From contig JAAOMT010000512.1 of NCBI GenBank assembly GCA_016748015.1, forward strand, positions 975,757-1,039,756: a DNA stretch of 64,000 nt. Direction: 5' to 3'. The translations under genes were made by a program, and so were the position numbers. Source of the DNA: Geosiphon pyriformis (Eukaryota > Glomeromycota > Glomeromycetes > Archaeosporales > Geosiphonaceae). Below the pieces are notes generated by a model. That model ran no database searches and was not told the DNA's origin. It saw only the letters and a program-made list of their open reading frames with translations. This document shows, piece by piece, positions 60,201-64,000 of the stretch. Within the stretch, counting starts at the first letter, position 1; each line of letters starts with the position of its first letter.

Positions 60201-61086
60201 GTTAATCTAGATTGGATTTTACAATTATTATTTGGTTCGATAAGTTTACAGCCAATCATGAGATTATGAATTATATAGTTTATTGTGGCAGATGATATTT
60301 TTGTCATATATTAAAATCCTTGAATAAAATTAAAAAAATAGAAAGTTTCAATTCATTTATTTCAAAAAATTATTACAAAAATATTATTAATTTCTTCATT
60401 TTTCTTATTCAAATGATCAAATATAACAAGTTTTAATTTCTCACTTGTCAATTGATTTAATTGTTTTAGATTATTTTTAATGAAAAGTTGTTTTAAAATT
60501 CAAATTTAACTGATATTTTTTCACATGTTCTAGACGAAGAAAAATGAAAGAATAGTTGGGTACGAAATTTTTTTTATAAATGATATTGCGTATAAAATCG
60601 AATTGTTTAACTTGGCTTTATCAAAAATGAGCAAGACTATTTAGTATTTCAAAATTGTATTTGGAAACATGTCTTTTTAAATTTGGTTTTAACAATTTTT
60701 TGTTTTTTGCCAAAGATTATATTTGAATCAAATACTTTAAAAATAAATATTTTCAAATTAAAAAAAAAGTTAAAAGCACTGAATATTATATGAATTAAAT
60801 ACAAAATAAGCTCTTAATTTTTTAAAGAATATACATTACAATAAAAAAACAGTACTTGATAATTTAAGAAAGAAATAATAAAATCTATAATAAAATTTAT
60901 AATAAAATTAAAACTTGGCTTTTGATTAAAATTGATTTTTTTTAACCTAAAATTATTATAGATTAAATTAATTTTAATCATTATATTTTTAACTTTTGCT
61001 TGAGCCTTTAAAAAAATTTAATTTATCCATTATTCATTCAAAAATATAACAATTTAAATCATCATAAAATAATAATAATAATAATA

Positions 61087-61122
<36 letters not shown>

Positions 61123-61682
61123 TCTCTGTTTATTAAAAATTAATTCTAATATATTAAAAAAAAATTAAATTTTTACTATTTATTTTTTTTATTTGTCAAT
61201 TATTAAAAATTATTTATAAATCTTCATATTTTTAATCAAATCAAACCTGAAAATTATTTATTTTTATGAATCAATCAAAAAATTTTAATTAATCAAACAC
61301 AAAATTTTAATATGAAGAAATGTTACCAAAAATCGATATTTAAACTTTTGAAAAACGGCTCCAGTAATCAAAATAACAATTATAATTATCACATGAAATT
61401 AATTTTATGACATCATAAGATGCATCTTAATAAAAAGTCTCTGGAGAAGTTATTAACTTAAGTTTTTCTTTCTTCTCTTAATTATCTTTCCATCTAAATT
61501 TTTCAGTATCTCTTTAAATATACTTCTTTGACATCGGGACGCGTATAGGACCCCAAAAAATCTTCATTTAGGAAGTTTGTTGTGTAACATTAAACAAAAT
61601 ACTTAAATATCACGTGACTAACTCAAAATAAAGACATCTATATCTTCACAAAAATTTATGAGGAAGAACCCACTATATTTCA
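57075..61682. other. Long spacer with microsatellites and few coding-like scraps
   Basis: Microsatellites: (AAT)n at 57163-57200, (TTAA)n at 58434-58465 and (AAT)n at 61069-61120. Protein-like scraps without a gene structure: about 57899-57985 (-) STGLWGNFLKGFLNELTRY, and about 59029-59232 (+) ILDVINKLTEDPLTGSKK followed by SGLFNEMALRLVLISISLQE ending at a donor-like gttagt. Nothing else recognised. Confidence 0.4.
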
Positions 61683-61883
61683 TTGCCATATCGAATTCTC
61701 TTCATAAAATGTGGTGATTACAGGAGGCTCACTTGGCATCTATTCACTACTCATAACATAACGATCGCTTGTAATTATGTTCGTGATGAAAGTAATATGA
61801 TTTCTAAAGGCATTGATGAAATGATTAAATCAAATAAAAGAAGAATGTTTTCTTGGATATTGGCGATAAGAGAGAGATTTTAA
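61683..61883 (+). other. Hypothetical 66-aa ORF
   Basis: Starts at TTG, ends at TAA. Protein-like (includes NYVRDESNMISKGIDEMIKS) but without a recognised domain or splice support. Possibly an exon relic. Confidence 0.25.
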
Positions 61884-62108
61884 GGGAGGCAACTGATAAT
61901 CTATTATTGACAATATAGACAGAAAAGGATATAAAAGAGCAAATGAAGGTTAATTAAATTATTTATACTCTTAATTACTAAGATCTAGGCTTCAAATTAT
62001 AAGAAGGATGTCGGTGGAATTATTATATTGAAAACGATCATGAATTTGGGAGAATAGATCTTTCGACTTGGCAGTGACAAAGAAAGTTTCCCACAGGTTA
62101 TACTAATC

Positions 62109-62327
62109 TTAAAGTAATTCTGCAAGAATAATCATTGGCGTTGTGTTGGAGCATAGAATCGGTTTAAGTAGTTGAAAAAAAAGCTCCCTTTTCAACTTTC
62201 CTTTATTGTTTGCTGGAGCCTGACGACAAGAGAGTAAATAGGGAATAAGGTCAAGGAACTCGCCTATAGAGCAGTCATGGTGGTGAAGTTCTTTCTCCAG
62301 TCGACTCAAAACGATCTTTAACACCAA
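62109..62327 (-). pseudogene. Possible integrase C-terminal scrap of a retrotransposon
   Basis: A minus-strand frame with LDLIPYLLSCRQAPANNKGK then RELFFQLLKPILCSNTTPM. The spacing recalls the 'PYALFAYRQ.P....G.SPFELLYGR.P' stretch at the end of Ty3/gypsy integrases. Key Pro/Phe residues are missing, so it would be a decayed copy. Weak match. Confidence 0.25.
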
Positions 62328-62651
62328 GGTAGAAGCAACTTCTCTTTATTTCTGGTATTTTTATTGGTTTAGTTTTTGATGGTATTAAAGGCTATCTGAT
62401 TGGTTGGATGATTGATTTAAGACTATTTGCGATCTACATCAACAACACAAGAGCTCAAACTCTCACTCTTTCACACTGGAGGACATTATCGGGTAAAGGA
62501 TAAAACGAAAAAAAGATATATTAAATCAATATCTGACTCGACGGATATCAGTTCTTTCCACATATCATCAATATCAAATATATATTACTGGTGACGGGTA
62601 AATCTTCAAAAGTGGAAAAATATTTGTACAGGTCTTTCTTTCTTCCAAAAT

Positions 62652-64000
62652 ATGTCAACTTCTGACTCGAAGAAACGGATAAATTATTTCTATGATGGTG
62701 TGTATTTTTTGGGCGCATTTTAGGCCAAAAGAATTTGATTCTTGATTTTTATGATGGATATTGATAAATTGAATATTGCTTCCGCTATATAGACAAAATT
62801 GGGGATTATTCTCATGGTCCTGGTCATCCAATGAAGCCAATGCGAGTTAAAATGACCCATTCTTTGGTAATGAGCTATGGCTTATACAAAAAGATGGAAA
62901 TTTACGTATCCTTTCACTATAATATTACCTTGAGAAACATATTTTGTTTTGATGCTCAAATTTGCTCCATATTCATCTTGGCAGCCTTAACTCATTATAC
63001 TATACCTTGTCTCCAGAGACCTCGACCAGGAACAATTGAAGAATTAACCCAGTTTCACACAGACGAGTATATTAAATTTCTGGGGAAGGTGACACCCGCG
63101 AATTTCGATGACTATTATCAAGACCAGGTCAAATGTGTGTATACACTCTTAAATTTTTTTATTTCATAAGGAGTTACTGATTTTGCCTTTTTATACATGA
63201 TTCTCGTATGACACTTAACAGTCAGTGTTGGTGATGATTGTCCCGTATTTGACGGTTTATTAGAGTATTGCCAAATCACTGCTGGTGGATCACTTGGTAA
63301 GTGATTAAAAAAATATCGTAAAGGTCACCTCTTTTGGTATTCAAATCGAAAAATTATATAATTTTATCCAGAGGGCGCGGCACGACTCAATCACAACCTT
63401 TGTGACATAGCAGTGAATTGGGCAGGTGGCTTGCATCACGCTAAAATGCAAGAGGCTAGTGGATTTTGTTATGTTAACGATATCGTGATAGCTATAATTG
63501 AATTATTAAGGTAGTCCTAATACTCGGTAACTTAATATTACTTCTTTTGAGAATACAATTTTACTTTAATTTTTGATTTACTACAGATATCATCCTCGTG
63601 TGTTATACATTGATATTGATGTTCATCATGGTGATGGCGTCGAGGAAGCATTTTATACTACTGATCGGGTCATGACTTTGAGCTTTCACAATTATGGTGA
63701 TTTTTTCCCTGGCACTGGGGATATCAATGTAATCTTTTATTCAAATGGACTTTTTCTAAATTTTGACTACATTCCTGTTATTAATGGAATATGACTTTGG
63801 TTCTGGTGATGAAAGGATATTGGCTATGGTAAAGGGAAATACTATGCAGTAAATGTCCCTCTGAGGGATGGCATCGATGATACAACTTATAAGACGATTT
63901 TTGAACCGGTTAGTAAGATATTACCCAATAATTAATTAATGAACCTCATAGAATTCCCATTTTGATAAAATTGGAAATTTATAATCCTGTCCTTTTAGGT
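62652..64000 (+). CDS. RPD3: Class I histone deacetylase (Rpd3-like), 5' part
   Basis: Exons 62652-62697, 62793-62905, 63017-63134, 63222-63296, 63372-63510, 63587-63728, 63816-63908 and 63999 onward all join in frame and run off the window. The protein starts [20 protein letters not shown] and has the Rpd3 hallmarks in order: [70 protein letters not shown] (catalytic His pair), [19 protein letters not shown] (zinc-binding Asp and His), FPGTGDI (third zinc ligand) and [18 protein letters not shown]. All catalytic residues are present, so an active zinc-dependent lysine deacetylase of Sin3/Rpd3-type complexes is expected. It is more Rpd3- than Hos2-like by eye. The gene symbol denotes the orthologous group, not a confirmed name. 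Confidence 0.92.

Noticed and set aside
1-64000. Reassignment of TGA to Trp as a general code change
   Set aside because: TGA serves as a normal stop in intact genes such as the second lipase and the F-box/WD40 gene, and TGG is used for Trp throughout.

Overview
The window is nuclear DNA of an AT-rich filamentous fungus, most likely an arbuscular mycorrhizal fungus or close relative (Glomeromycotina / Mucoromycota). The reasons are short canonical introns of about 60-130 nt with gtaagt-like donors, very AT-rich spacers, and the gene content: a MATA-type HMG-box protein, a Sel1-repeat protein, an F-box/WD40 protein, an RBR E3 ligase, class-3 lipases with CDC cysteine motifs and an AA11-like LPMO. 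A decayed LINE on the minus strand resembles, from memory and without a search, LINE ORF1 proteins of Rhizophagus-type genomes. No tRNA, rRNA, CRISPR or bacterial-type feature was found.

Layout. 1-802: 3' part of a class-3 lipase-like gene (+). 803-7370: spacer with several unexplained coding-like fragments. 7371-8605: secreted AA11-like LPMO with a C-terminal CBM19-like module (+). 9596-11585: a small ORF and a six-exon gene of unknown function (+). 12075-13499: second class-3 lipase-like paralogue (+). 15209-15604: small unknown gene with a microsatellite-encoded tail (-). 18132-19136: HMG-box regulator (-). 22010-22105: assembly gap. About 25.1-30.6 kb: extremely AT-rich block holding the decayed LINE (-). 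31.2-31.7 kb: nested duplication. 31.8-34.7 kb: membrane-protein pseudogene (-), with an orphan P450 last exon (+) inside it. 35.0-35.3 kb: second likely LINE fragment. 36.7-37.05 kb: minisatellite and a broken secreted-peptide gene (-). 37475-38108: MAPEG-family gene (-). 38.6-39.15 kb: broken Tc1-like transposase (-). 40.9-44.0 kb: second AT block. 46347-47612: Sel1-repeat protein (-). 52000-54238: F-box/WD40 protein (-). 56138-57074: RBR E3 ligase (+). 62652-end: class I histone deacetylase, cut by the window edge (+).

There are no operons. The genes are independent fungal loci separated by repeat-rich DNA. Functional themes are ubiquitin ligation (F-box/WD40, RBR), chromatin and transcription (HDAC, HMG box), secreted or lipid-related proteins (two lipase-like proteins, LPMO, MAPEG) and Sel1 scaffold signalling. 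The most notable observation is that both lipase paralogues have lost the nucleophile serine in different ways (Asp in one, Arg in the other) while keeping the other lipase landmarks. Exon joins were worked out by hand from splice motifs and frame, so coordinates of the multi-exon genes may be off by a splice site.
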